From Alligator mississippiensis (lineage: Eukaryota > Chordata > Crocodylia > Alligatoridae), in NCBI RefSeq assembly GCF_030867095.1, contig NC_081832.1, positions 40,681,756 to 40,745,755 of the forward strand: a stretch of 64,000 bases of DNA, in the 5' to 3' direction. A model generated the notes under the pieces. That model saw nothing but the letters and a program-made list of their open reading frames with translations, made no database searches and was not told the DNA's origin. Positions 23,232 to 35,420 of the stretch are shown here, one piece after another; the stretch's first letter is position 1, and every line of letters begins with the position of its first letter. The position numbers and the translations under genes are program-made.

Positions 23232-24241
23232 CCTTCTACTTGGGGCTGTATTCCCCTGTAAACCAACAGCACCTTGCCAGTTTTTCCCCAGGCAGCTCTA
23301 CTGTCAGCCAGGCTCTCTTCTGCAGCTTCCAGGTCAGGAGCTCTTTCCTCTGCAGCTTCCAGGGCCAGACTCCCTGCCCTGGCTCTGGCCCTGACTGAAG
23401 TTTCTCCCAGGCCCTGTCCCTTTCTGGTCAGGGGATTTCACTGGGTTAGCTACAGGTACCCTCTATTTAGGCCTACTATCCAGTCTCCATGGCGGCCCAT
23501 CTATAGCACTGCCTTGTTTTCTGTGCAGGGCTCCAGCCTGTAGTCCTACAGCCAAACAACTAGTACTGCAATAGGTTTCCAACTGCTCATGCAGGCATCG
23601 TCCTATTGTGCTACTGCAAAGCAACTAGCTCTGTAGTAAGCACTCATCATTCCTGTTTCCCTAGGCCAGCTCTCCTGCAACTTTATCCCCCAGAGTCTGT
23701 CTTTGCTTGTAGCTCTTTCTGGGCTCTTTCTCCCTTAAAGTACCAGAGAGTCCCAGGCTCTCTATTACAAAAGGGTCTGGGGTCCCTCCTTGAACCTCCT
23801 GATTCCTTGTCACCTTGCTCAGAGGTGCTGCCCCAGCACTGCTCTGTCTGTCTGGGGCTGCAGAACTTCACTGCAAATATACTGCTCTGAACATTGACGT
23901 TGACTGAAAGACCCAATGCAAGGCTGCTCTGACCAGGCCTCAGCACCCTTTACAAACATCAGAGCCCCACAGTCCATGCCCCCCCACTTCCAACAGCACT
24001 CTTGGGGGGGGTGGGGGATAAGTTCCTCAACACAAATCCTGGTTCCACTACCCAAGGGCACCAGCATGTCCCCTCAGCTGGGAACCCTGACAGAACACAC
24101 TGGGTGGCCCTTCCTCCTGGCAGCTGGGACAGGAAAAATATCAGTGCAACAGGTAGGGCCAGTCACTGGGCACTGCAAAGGCAATGCCAGTGCCCTCTGC
24201 CTGACAATGTCCCTTGAACAGCCCTGACATTAGGTACCTTC
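23232..24241. other. Intergenic, no gene seen
   Basis: C+T-rich, stop-poor sequence. No recognisable exon or element. Confidence 0.35.
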
Positions 24242-24444
24242 TGTGGTGGGACAGTAGGGGGAGCTACTATGTTGAGCCACGCTCTTCACATGGTGGTAGC
24301 GGTTACCCCAGGCTTGTGGGTGTGCTCCAGGAAGGGGGTCGGCTGGATGTAGGTGCCCCAGGGGAGACACCTGAAGTGGGGTTTTGGCCAGGCACAGTGA
24401 GTCGGGTGGCTCAGCATAGTAGCGCCCCCTACTGACCTGCCACA
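24242..24444. mobile_element. 203-bp element with 39-bp inverted ends
   Basis: Positions 24,242-24,280 (starting TGTGGTGGGACAGTAGGGG) and 24,406-24,444 are near-perfect reverse complements. The interior, from TGGTGGTAGCGG at 24,291, is repeated with the right end at 27,200-27,357, where the left inverted end is absent. No target duplication is evident. It may be a MITE-like DNA element, or the leader of an LTR element that gained an inverted copy of its end; the TGGTGGCAGCG wording at the second copy looks like a primer-binding site, which favours the latter. Confidence 0.5.
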
Positions 24445-24547
24445 TGTGGTGGGAGCTGTGGGATCCCACAGACTGCTGTCTGGAAGGCATAATTTGGGGG
24501 AAGAAAGTAGAGTCACTGAAAACCCTTGAGCAAACAAGTCTTTAATT

Positions 24548-26225
24548 TGGCGTCGGATCAACTGGACAGGGTAGCTAGCTAGAATGGCTGACAATTATCC
24601 CAACCTGTCTGTGGATGACCTGGTGAAGGAATTGAATGAGAGAGACCTCCAAATACCACAGGGACAAAAGAAAAGGACCTGATTAGAACCCTGTGGGACA
24701 ATGATCAGGCCAAGGAATCTCCTCCACCCACTCTCACCCCGACGATGGGAGGAAGCAGTGAGGAGCAATCCCACCTCTGGACCCAAGAGCTGGAGCTGGA
24801 GAAATACAAGCTGAAGCTAGCAGGAAAAGAGGCACAGCACAGGTGTCAAGTGCAAGGAACACAGGCTCAAGTATGAGAAAGAAGAGAGAGAGTTCCCAGC
24901 GACAACACAAGCTTGAGCTTGACACACGCTGAACACAGCCAAGAAATGGAGATGTAGATGGACCAGCCCAGCCGATGCCAACTGCACCCCCCAGAGTGGA
25001 CCCCAGGGTCTTCACCCCGTACAAGGATGGAGAGGATCCAGAAGTGTTCCTGAGCAACTTGGTAAAAAAGTGAGCCAATATGCCAGCCCTATGGTACTTG
25101 TCCAGAAGCATGATGGGACCATCAGGTTCTACGTGGACTACAGGAAAATGAATGCAATCGCTATTCCCAACACTTACCCTGTGCCCAGGATGGACTCTCT
25201 GCTCATCACCCTGGGCCAAGCCAAGTTTATCTCTACTCAATCTATCTAGAGACTTCTGGCAGATGGTACTGGATCTGGATGCCATAGCCAAGTCTGCCTT
25301 TACCATACTGTATGAGTTCACCACCCTACCTTTTGGTATGCACAATTCTCCTGTCTCTTTTCAAAGACTGATTAATAACTTATTACACGGTTTCAAGCGG
25401 TTTGCAGTGGCCTACATCAATGACATCACCATCTTCAGTCAGGACTTTGACTCACACCTGATTCATCTAACCACAGTGCTAGATAAGATCAAGCAGACTG
25501 GACTTGCAGTGAAAGCCAAGAAATGCCACTTGGCATTACCTGAAGTGGTGTATTTGGGACACTGTGGGGGGAGGGGGAGGCATGATCGCTCCCATGTGGG
25601 ATAAGATAAAGGCCATTAGAAACTGGCCACCCCCACAAACTAAAAAGCATGTCAGAGCCTTCCTTGGTCTGGCCAGGTACTACAGGTGGTTTGTCCCTGA
25701 CCTTGGGGCAACTGCTGCTCCCCTGCATGAGCTGACAAAAAAGGACAACCCTGATCAGGTAGTCTGGAAGGCAGGATGTCAAGAGATATTTGACACCTTG
25801 AAGGCTACCCTGATCAAACAGCCAATTTGAAGGGCACTGGACTATGATAAGCCCTTTTGCACAGCTACTGATGCCTCATACACCAGACTTGGAGCTGTAC
25901 TCCTGCAGGAGCACGAAGGGACATGATACCTCATGGCTTACTTAAGCCAGAAGTTGATTCCCCGTGAGCAGAACCTATCGTCTATACAGAAGGAGTGCAT
26001 GGCAATTGTCTGGGTGCTGAACAAGCTGAGGCCCTATCTGTGGGGACAGCAGTTCGCTGTCCTATCAGACCATGCCCCGCTTCAATGGCTGCAGACAAGG
26101 CAGAACACAAATGCCAAGCCTCAAAGATGGGCATGGCAGTTTCAGGAATTTAACACGACTGTGGAACGCATCAAAGGAAACTAGAACGTGTTAGCAGATT
26201 CACTGTCCAGAAAAGACTCTGGGTA
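24548..26225 (+). mobile_element. Ty3/Gypsy retrotransposon remnant: gag start, RT and RNase H
   Basis: A primer-binding-like TTTGGCGTCGGATCAACTGG starts at about 24,546 and a gag-like frame begins at 24,584 (MADNYPNLSVDDLVKELNER). Gag breaks off near 25,073 and the frame passes straight into RT (DYRKMNAIAIPNTYPVPRMD; FILYEF-type block with LPFGMHNSP). The catalytic box reads YINDIT (Asn 25,419-25,421). RNase H follows (FLGLARYYRWFVPD, TDASYTRLGAVLLQ, VLSDHAPLQWL), ending ADSLSRKDSG at about 26,224. Protease, most of gag and the whole integrase are missing, so at least two internal deletions occurred. Stops at about 25,249, 25,829, 25,926 and 26,182 and a frame change near 25,560 make it non-functional. 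Confidence 0.85.
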
Positions 26226-27199
26226 ACCGACCAGAAAATGCAGGACCACCCCAAAGCGCTCTGGCACTTGGACACCCCAACTTTTTCTATTTTTATATGG
26301 GTATTGTTGTTTTAGCTAGTCTTACGTGTTATTTCGGTTTTTTCTTTTTAGGTAATGAAGACAACCTCCCTAAACAAAAAATGCCTGTGCCCACAGCCCT
26401 GTAAAGTAATGGGCACAGGCTTTTGAAACGGGTGGCGGGGGAGGGGTCTGAAGAAATCCCCTCTGTCTGTCTCTGTTTTGCTGTGTGTCTTGTTTGGGCT
26501 GTGAGCTTTGCTTCCTCCCATCCCCCCTTACTGTGTCCAGATCCTTTGTCTTAAGGTTCCTGCCAATAAACCTGTGGGACCAGTTTTGTGACACTGGTCA
26601 CTCCACCAGGGGTTGCTGATGACTTTTTAAAGGATTGGGCTACAACAGCAGTGTTCAGGGGATGCTTGTTTCTGGTTGGAACAGGTGATGAGGTCAGAAA
26701 AGTTATTTAAAGGTCAGGTCACCTGGTCTGGGGGGCTTCCTCCAGCAGGCATTTTTGGAAACACATACCAAAGCATGGGCCTCCAGAATCCTCTGGATGT
26801 ATATGTAAGTAGCTTACCTGAAATTTAGCCAGTAAATTAGGGTTATGTATCTTTAGCCGCATGTTAAAAGGGCCAACAAGCCCATTCTGTTTTGCTCAAG
26901 GCATTTTCTTTAATACTCCTCTGTCTTGTACCCCTCTCCCATTTCCCCCTTCTCTGATCAATAAAACTACCTGTTACAGCATGCCTAGCTGTAAATGCTT
27001 GAGTAGAGGGACAGGCCTTTTTGCTCCTAGCAGAGCTCAGCTGATTATTATCTGATTCTGCCTTACCTGAAAATTTCCTGGGTGGCTCCAGGCTAGAAGG
27101 AGTACCCAGAAATACTACCAGTGGGTGAAGCATCCCCAAGGTCTGCAGGGTCTGTTTACCCTGGGCTGCACAGAGCCCTAACAGAGACCAGAGGCTGGG
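26226..27199 (+). mobile_element. LTR-like sequence with two AATAAA signals
   Basis: AATAAA occurs at 26,565-26,570 and 26,960-26,965. The second follows a TTATTTAAAGG TATA-like box near 26,704 and precedes, by about 240 bp, the TGGTGGCAGCG primer-site-like sequence at 27,200. The order TATA, polyadenylation signal, primer site fits an LTR and leader. I could not align this to any sequence upstream of the Gypsy RT, so it may belong to a different element from the Gypsy remnant. Confidence 0.4.
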
Positions 27200-27357
27200 T
27201 GGTGGCAGCGATTACCCCAGGCTTACGGGTGTGCTCCAGGAAGGGGGTTGGCTGGATGGAGGCGCCCCAAGGGAGGCGCCCAAAGCGGGGTTTTGGTTGG
27301 GCACAGTGAGGTGGGTGGCTCAGTGTAGTAGCACCCCCTACTGTCTTGCCACACCTC
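27200..27357 (+). repeat. Second copy of the 24,291-24,444 segment
   Basis: TGGTGGCAGCGATTACCCC through CCCCTACTGTCTTGCCACAC matches 24,291-24,444 in the same orientation with scattered differences. It lacks the left inverted end. The two copies bracket the Gypsy remnant. Confidence 0.75.
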
Positions 27358-28109
27358 CAACAGAAAGCTCTGCTAGCAGCAGCCTTCTGCATGAGTCCCA
27401 CCTTTCTGAGGGGCAGCCACAGCCAGGAGTTTACCCTTCTGAGAAGAGCACCTACCAGGGTAGGTCTAATCTGAGTCTATTCAGAGCTATCTTGTTTGGA
27501 GTCTTGTACTCCTGGTACTGTCTCCCCTGGTGAACAGGTTTGAGGTGAGGTCCCAAACTGAGCATGATCCAAATTCCTGAAGACCCCAATGGCAGACCAG
27601 GTATACTTGAGGACCTGCTGGTTCTCTGCAGCTGTGAAGGCAGACAAGGGCTGCAGCTGGATGGACATCTCCAGTTGTCTGGGACATCTTTGCCATCCTT
27701 GGGTTCAGGGCTCCTTCCTGTCAAGTTTGTGTTACTGTCACTTGTGCACCAGCTTCCCCACATTAAAAGATGTCATGTGCAGGCCTCTGCCAGGGATGTT
27801 AACATTTCCCACTGACCAAGTCCTGTGGCAATGGGTGAGTGGCAGTGGGGGCAGGAACAGTGATTTCTGGAAGTCCCTAGTCACAAATCTGCACATAGGT
27901 GGTGGTCATAGGAAGGTCATTTTATACTTACCAAGATAGAAGCACAATTTGGCAGCTGCAGCCGTGACTGAGCACTCCTTTTTAGGATCCCCTCTGCTCA
28001 CCCTGAATGGGGAAGAGACTAGAAAAGGTGTCCTAAACACAGGCTGTCTCAAAACCCCTGGGTGGATTGCTGCATCCAGTGGGATCACTCTACCTGCAGC
28101 CAAAACCAA
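27358..28109. other. Intergenic, no gene seen
   Basis: Open frames here occur in several registers with no recognised domain. Confidence 0.35.
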
Positions 28110-29361
28110 TAAAATAAAGTACTGACATTCGCCACATGGAATGTTTTCGTTCTCACAGACTCTCCAAACAGTGAGTGTCCTGAAAGAAGAACTGTCATGG
28201 TAGCTAGAGAACTTGCAAGAAATAACATCAATATTGCTGCCCTAAGCGAGACTCACTGAGCAGATGAAGGCCAGCTGAAAGGAGGTGGCTATACCTTTTT
28301 TTTTTTTTTGGAAAAGAAAGTCACCTGAAGACAGGCACATTCATGGGGTTTTCTTTGCCATCAAGAACAAGATTGTTAGTTAGCTTTCAGAACTCCCTGT
28401 GGGCATTAATGAACATCTTATGACTCTCTGCCTCAAGCTCAGTAACAACCAGTATGCTGTGGTCATCAATGCGTATACCCCCGTACTTAATGATGAAGAA
28501 GTCAACAAGGAACAGTTCTACTGTGCTCTTGACACAGTCCTGACTGCCACTGCCAAGGAAGACAAGCTCATCCTCATGGGTGACTTCGATGCAAGAGTTG
28601 GGTGACACTGAACTCCAGAGTGGCACCATTGGGAAAGAGGGAGTGGGGAAAGTCAATTCCAATGGTATCCTCCTCAGCAAATGTGAAGAGCATGACTTGC
28701 TCATCACAAATGCTATCTTCATACAGAGTGACAAATATAAGACCACTTGTAAACACCCACATTCCAATCACTGTCACCTTCTTGACTATATTACTGTCAG
28801 AGCCCCTGATGTCTGTATATCACCCAAGTCCTGAGAGGTGCAGATGACTGTTGAGTGGACCATCATTTAGTTGGATCAATCATGGACATGCAGCTTGCAC
28901 CACAACACTGTAAACAACTGAAAGGAATGCAGAAGAGATTGAACATCAAGGCACTCCAAGGCCAAGATAGACGTGAGGCTCTTCAGCAATGCCTTATTGA
29001 GAGGTTCTCTGACCTATGTGATGACATCAAGCACATCCAGGCACACTGGGAGGAGCTTAAGAACATTATTCACAAGACATGCACTAAATCAGTTGGATAC
29101 TCCGTTACCATCATCAAGATTGGTTCAATGAGGATAATGAGGAAATCCTAGCACTTATCCATCAGAAGAGAACCACGTTCCACTGTTGGCAAAATGAACC
29201 CTCCAACCAGCAAAAAACAAGAAGTTTACTACTGGCTTAAAGCTGTAGTTCAGAGGAGGCTACGGGACATCAAGAGCCAGTGTTGGCAAGCAAAGGCCAT
29301 GGAAATCCAGTGTTTCACTGATCAACACAACATGAGAAACTTCTTTCAAGCAATAAAAGCC

Positions 29362-29846
29362 ATGTGGCCAGCCTGGAGAGGGTTCAGAGGAGGGCTACCC
29401 GCTTGGTGAGAGGACAGCAGGACAGGCCCTACAAGGAGAGACTGAAGGACCTGAACCTGTTCAGCCTCAGCAAGAGAAGGCTGAGGGGGGGACCTGGTGG
29501 CTGCCTGCAAACTCATCAGGGGAGATCAACAGCAAATAGGTAGAGAGCCCTTTTCTCCCCAGCACCACCTGGGGTGACAAGGAACAATGGTAATAAGCTG
29601 ATGGAGAGTAGGTTTAGGTTAGAGATCAAAAGGCAATATTTGACAGGGTGGCCAAAATCTGGAACCAACTTCCCAGAGAAGTGGTCCTCGCTTCTACTTC
29701 GGGCAAATTCAAGAGGAAGTTGGATGATCACCTGTCTGGGGTCTTGTGAACCCAGCATTCATTCCTGCCAGTGGCAGGGGGTCAAGCTAGATGATCTGTT
29801 CAGGTCCCTCCTGACCCTAGCTACTATGATACTATGATACTTTGAT
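29362..29846 (+). mobile_element. CR1 LINE copy F, 3' fragment inside the RTE-like LINE
   Basis: Sequence from GTGGCCAGCCTGGAGAGGG through the CR1 3' region to the tail CTACTATGATACTATGATACTTTG. At the left junction ATGTGGCC could belong to either element, that is, microhomology. RTE sequence resumes directly after the tail, but about 400 bp of RTE that should lie at this point is missing. Confidence 0.85.
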
Positions 29847-30454
29847 GTGAGAACTACTGAGGCATTGCCCTCCTTTTTGTTGCCAGGAAAATGCTTCTTA
29901 CTCCTTCTGAATCATCTCCTCCCCCATGCCAAAGATGTTTTTCCAGAATCCCAATGTGGCTTTAGACCATCACGGGGTACCACTGACATGATTTTTGTTG
30001 CACAACACATCCAGGAGAAGTGTAGAGAGCAACACCAGGAGCTGTTTATGGCAAGGGTGTCCACTGAAGTTCATCAGTGTCCTCAAGCTACTCCATGATG
30101 GGATGACCATCACAGTCCTTTATAAGGGATCAGAGACAGACTCATTTACTATCCATAGTGGTGTCAAGCAGGGCTGCATCATCTCCCCAACCCTTTTCTC
30201 CATCTGTCTTGCTGTGATTTTGATTCTCCTCTGGGATCGCAATTCCTCTCAGAATCAGGGTTAAGTATCAAATGGACAGTCAGCTTTTTAACCTGTGGCA
30301 CCTTCACAGCAAAATGAAAGCTACCAAGACTAGCATCACTGACCTTTAGTATGTTGATGACTGTGTTATCCTTGTGCACGCTGAGACCAATATGCAGTCC
30401 ACCCTTGATCTTTTTTCAGGTGCCAATCATAGCCTGGGATTCTCCCTTAATATG

Positions 30455-33400
30455 TCAGGCACGCAGAACGAGCCAAGTCGGAGACTTCACCAGGAGAGAA
30501 AGGAGGACACTTTGCTCTACAATAATGGTGAGTACACGGTGGACTGCCAGGGCCCTGGCCTGGGTGGCACTACCTGCCCGGGGCTCCTCTGCAGCCTCCA
30601 CCCAGACAGAGCCTGTAGGGGGGTTGCAGCCACTCTCCCCCACTTTCTGTGAGGGCTGCCTGGCAGGGCCTTGGCAGCCTGGGGTGTAGCAGGCAGCGGG
30701 AGCTCCCTCGCCTGTCCCATATGTGCCCACCTTCAGGCCTTGGAGGAGCAGGTGAGGGAGCTCCAGGCTGAGGTCAGCAGGCTGCAGGGGATTAGGGTGG
30801 ACAGGGACAAAATTGATGGGTACTTTTATTCTCTGCAGGGTCAGGAACCTAAAGGTGAAGCCACCCAGGAAGGACCCACTGCAGAAGTATGGCAGACAGT
30901 CACCTCCAGAGCCAGGGCTACTCGTGCTACCTCAGTGTAAGCTCCCCAGGTACAGCTGGGGAACAGGTCCGAGGCCCTGGCAGCCATGGAGAAGGAGGTA
31001 GGAGAGGATGCCTCTGGGAGAACTGATGCCACTCCAAGCACAACACAGGCCAAGAGCTACCGGAACACCATGAGGAAGAGATGCCGGGTCCTCGTCATCA
31101 GTGATTCCATCCTGAGAGGAACGGAGGGGCCCATCTGTCGCTCTGACCCCATGGCACGTGAGGTTTGTTGCCTGCCTGGAGCTCAGATTCAGGACATCAC
31201 AGAGATGATCCTGGACCTCATCTGACCCTCTGATCGTTACCCCATAGTTCTCATCCACGTGGGAACGAATGACGCAGCCAGGGGCAACCTGGACCACATC
31301 ATGACAGACTACAAGGCTCTAGGAGCAAAACTCAAGGAGACAGAGGCACAGGTGTTTTTTTTTCTTCTATCGTACCAGTGAGCAGATGTGGATGGCACCA
31401 CAAGACATTTGTCAGCAAAGTCAACCGGTGGCTTCAGAGCTGGTATTAAGAGGCAGGCCTTGGGTTCTTGGACCATGACCTGCATTTCCGCACAGAGGAC
31501 ATGCTCGGGAGGGATGGGCTTCATCCTCCCCAAAAGGTAAGCGTGTTTTTTCTTCCAGGTTGACTGATCTACTACGGCGAGCTTTAAACTAGGTTCGCTG
31601 CGGGACGGGGACTCAGAAGAACACAAGGACACTTCACTGTCAAGCCAGGTGACGTGCACAGGTAGTACCCAGTTAAGTGACAGAGGCCAGGGCAGGCTTA
31701 GGAACAAGGGGGTGGCATGGGCACCTACAGGAGGCCTCAGATGCCTCTACACAAATGCTCAAAGCATGGGGAATAAGCAGGAGGAACTCGCCCTCCTGCT
31801 AGCTAGCAAAAACCCAGACCTAGTGGGGCTCATGGAAACCTGGTGGGATTCTGCCCACAACTGGGCATTGGACATCCAGGGATACAGGCTGTACAGGCAA
31901 GACAGAGCAGGGAAAAGACAGGGGAGGGGGTGTAGTGCTATGCGTCAAAGAGCAATACATGTCCTCAATGATCGAGATGGGGTTAGATGAAAGAAAAAAT
32001 AAGATGCTCTGGGTAAGAATGCAAGGGGGACATGGGGAAAGGGACTTGATAGTGGGTGTCTACTATAGACCACCTCACCAGGGGGACGAGCTGGACCTGG
32101 AATTCTCAGGTCAGCTCATGGAGGTTGTAAAGTCAAGGGATGTGGTTGTCATGGGAGACCTAAACTACCCAGACATCTGCTGGGAGGAGCACTCAGCCAG
32201 GTCTGACCGCTCACATAGGTTCCTAGCCAGGATACAGGACCTCCTCCTAACCCAGGAGGTGCGTAGTCCCACCAAGGGAAATACCTTGCTGGACTTGGTC
32301 CTCGCCACAGGTGACAACCTGGTGAGGGGCCTGAGGGTACTCGACTATCTGGGCGACAGTGATCATCACCTGCTGGAATTTACTATCTAGCGCAGGGTGG
32401 TGAAAGCAAGCAGCAAGGCAGAGATCCTCAACTTCAGGAAGGCTGACTTCTGTAAGCTAAGAAGGTTAGTAGGAGAGGCATTGGGGTCTCAGAGCTTCAA
32501 TGAGATGGGAGTCCAAGACGCGTGGTTGTTCCTCAAGGAGATGATCCTCCGAGCTCAAAAGGAGTCAGTCCCAATGCACACCAAGGGGGGCAGGAGTGCT
32601 AAGAAGCCCCTATGGCTCAGCAAAGGCATCCGGGGATGCCTGAGGGCAAAAAAGGAGGAAGCTGCGGGGTTATTCAGGATTACACCTCTGTTGCTCGGGA
32701 CTGCAGGGAGGCTGTTAGGAAGGCCAAGGCAGAAATGTAGCTAGGGCTAGTGACCAGAATTAAGGATAATAAAAAGTCCTTTTTCAAATGCATAGGAAGT
32801 AAGAAGAAGGCACTGGGTAATGTGGGGCCCCTACAGGATAGGCTTGGCAATCTGGTGATTGCGGCAAACGAAAAAGCTGACCTCTTTAACAAATTCTTTG
32901 CTTCCATATTCCTGAACAGGAACTGGGACATCTACCCCACTAGAATTGTGGATAGACTGAGAGGAGGCACTGCCGTGCCTAGGGCCAGGGACAACCTAGT
33001 TAGGGAACTTTTGGAGGGGCTGGACGTGTTGAAATCAGTAGGTCCAGATGCTCTTCACCCGAGGGTGTTGAGGGAATTGGCAGGGGTCATAGCAGGACCC
33101 CTGGCATGGCTCTATGAGTGCTCTTAGGGCACTGGCCAGGTACCAGAGGATTAGAAAAGGGCCATTGTGTCCCCCATTTACAAGAAGGGGAGAGAAGAGG
33201 ACCCCAGCAATTATAGGCCAGTCAGTCTTACCTCGGTCCTTGGGAAGACCTTTAAGAAAATTATCAAGGAGCACATCTGCAAGGGCCCAGCAGGGGAGGT
33301 AATGCTCAGGGGCAACCAGCATGGGTTCATTGAGGGCCTGACTAACCTGGTTTCTTTTTATAATCAGGTCACAAAGTCCTTGGATGAGGATGTCGGGGTG

Positions 33401-34557
33401 GATGTCATCTTCCTGGACTTTAAGAAGGCCTTTGACATGGTTTCCCACCACATTCTCTTAAAAAAACTACGTGACTGCAGCATTGATGCCTACGCAGTCA
33501 GATGGGTGGCAAATTGGCTAGATGGTCGCATCCAGAAAGTGGTGGTGGATGGGTCACATTCAACCCAGAGGAAGGTGGGCAGTGGAGTCCCCCAGGGCTT
33601 GGTCCTGGGGCCTGTACTGTTCAACATCTTTATCAGTGATCTGGATGTGGGTGTGGAATGCATGCTGTACAAATTCACTGATGACACCAAGGTGTAGGGC
33701 GAGGTGGGCACGTTGGAGGGGAGGGACAGAATCCAGCTAGATTTAGACAAATTACAGAGGTGGGCAGATGAGAATAGGATGGAGTTCAATGCAGACAAGT
33801 GCAAGGTGCTGCATCTAGGGAGAAGGAACCAGCAACACACCTATAGGCTGGGGAACACCCTTCTTCTCAACATGGTAGCAGAAAGGGATCTTGGAGTCAT
33901 TGTTGACTCCAGGATGAACATGAGCCGCCAATGCAAGGAAGCAGTCAGTAAAGCTAACCGCACCTTGTTGTGCATCTACAGATGCATCACAAGCAGGTCC
34001 AGGGAGGTGATTCTTCCCCTTTATGTGGCACTGGTCGGGCCACAGTTGGAGTACTGTCTAGTTCTGGATGCCACACTTCAAGAGGGATGTGGCTAGCATT
34101 GAGAGGGTCCAGAGGAGGGCCACTTGCATGGTCAAGGGGCAGCAGGGCAGGCCCTACAAAGAGAGGCTAAAGGGCCTGAACCTATTCAGCCTCCACAAGA
34201 GAAGGCTGAGAGGGGATCTGGTGGCCGTTTACAAACTCACCAGGGGGGATCAGTGGGAATTGTGGGAGGCTCTGTTCCCCCAGGCACCACCCAGGGTTAC
34301 TAGGAATAACAGCCACAAATTGTTAGAGAGAAGGTTCAAGCAGGACATCAGGAGACATTACTTTACAGTTAGGGCTCTGGAATGGACTCCCAAGGGAAGC
34401 AGTACTCTCTCCTACCCTGGGGGTCTTCAAGAGGAGGCTGGACAGATATTTGGCTGGGGTGATATGACCCCAGCACCTGTTCCTGCCTGGGGCAGGGGGT
34501 CAGACCTGATGATCTGTTTAGGTCCCTTCTGACCCTAAATACTATGATACTATGATT
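30455..34557 (+). mobile_element. CR1 LINE copy D, nearly full length (4.1 kb), inactive
   Basis: The most complete CR1 here. The ORF1 remnant has Cys pairs (CEGC, CPIC), a short coiled coil (LQALEEQVRELQAEVSRLQG) and an esterase-like part (VLVISDSILRGTEG ... HVGTNDA), although the GDSL-type block reads SDS. ORF2 starts near 31,740 (RCLYTNAQSMGNKQEEL), with endonuclease (METWWDS, MGDLNYPDICWEEHS), RT ([30 protein letters not shown]) and thumb (PQLEYC, RRATCM, GQQGRPYKERL). The tail ends ACTATGATACTATGATT. Frame breaks occur near 31,930, 32,390, 32,740, 33,126, 33,696 and 34,060. The RT Asp pair is intact (33,680-33,685) but a stop follows three codons later. It splits the RTE RT between NM and GKTK. 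Confidence 0.92.
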
Positions 34558-35420
34558 GGGAAGACCAAGGCACTCCATCAGCCTGCCCCTGCACATGCTG
34601 GCCCCTCCCCACACAGATTATCATCAATGGACAACACCTGGAAAACGCTGAGCAAACTGGCAGCTACCTCTCTCGGTCAGTCTTGATGCAGAAGTTGAAC
34701 ATTGGATTTGCTGTGCCAGCGTATCCTTCAGAAAGCTGCTTTGCCCTGTCTTTACTGAGTGAGATCTGCAGGTGGCAACTAAGATCCTGGTCTACAATGC
34801 AATGGTTATCCCCATTCTCCTCTACAAGTGTGAGACATGGGTGACATATCGAAGACATCTTAAGTGCCTGGACCTTCCATCAGCATTGCGTCAGGAAGAT
34901 CCTTCACATTAGATGGGAAGACCACTGCACCAGTGCCAGCATCCTTTCTGCAGCTAACATAACCAGTATTGTGGCAAAGATCATGAAACATCAACTCCTC
35001 TGGGCTGGCTGCTGTGTGCAGCTGGCTGACATTCGTCTCCCAAAGCAAGTCCTCTTCTCTAAACTCACTCATGGTAAGAGGACTTGCGGAGAAGAGAGGA
35101 AGTACAACAAGGACACCCTGAAAGCATACCTTAAGGGTGGCATTAACCTTACAAATTGGAAAGTGCTGGCTGGTAACAGGTCTCAATGGCACTGCACCAT
35201 ATATCAAGCTACAGCCCACTTCGAAGAGAACCATCTGGCTCAGGAAGCTGAGAAATGGAAAAGGAGGAAGGAAAGTACACAACATCCTGGCCAACAGCTG
35301 TGCCCCCCGCCCCCTCCCCCCAACTCCCCAGGTATCACCTGTCATATCTGTGGAAAAACTTGCAGAGCACAGATTGGACTCTTCATCCATCTTTAAAACT
35401 CACCAATAATCCCTACCATT

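Larger units (their letters stand above)
28110..35420 (+). mobile_element. RTE-like non-LTR retrotransposon, broken and twice interrupted
   Basis: The endonuclease domain starts near 28,125 (ATWNV-like; MVARELARNN, IAALSETH, GINEHLMTLCL, LMGDFDARVG) and continues to [13 protein letters not shown] at 29,367. RT pieces resume at 29,847 (NY*GIALL, PESQCGFRPSRGTTDMIF, LLHDGMTI, GVKQGCIISPTLFS) up to SLGFSLNM at 30,454. The frame picks up at 34,558 (GKTKALHQPAP) and ends with a C-terminal zinc-finger-like CHICGKTCRAQIGLFIHL near 35,395. These motifs match, from memory, the RTE-type elements annotated as craniofacial development protein 2-like. Without the two CR1 insertions it is about 2.7 kb. Stops, frameshifts and loss of about 130 residues between 29,367 and 29,847 make it inactive. 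Confidence 0.75.
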
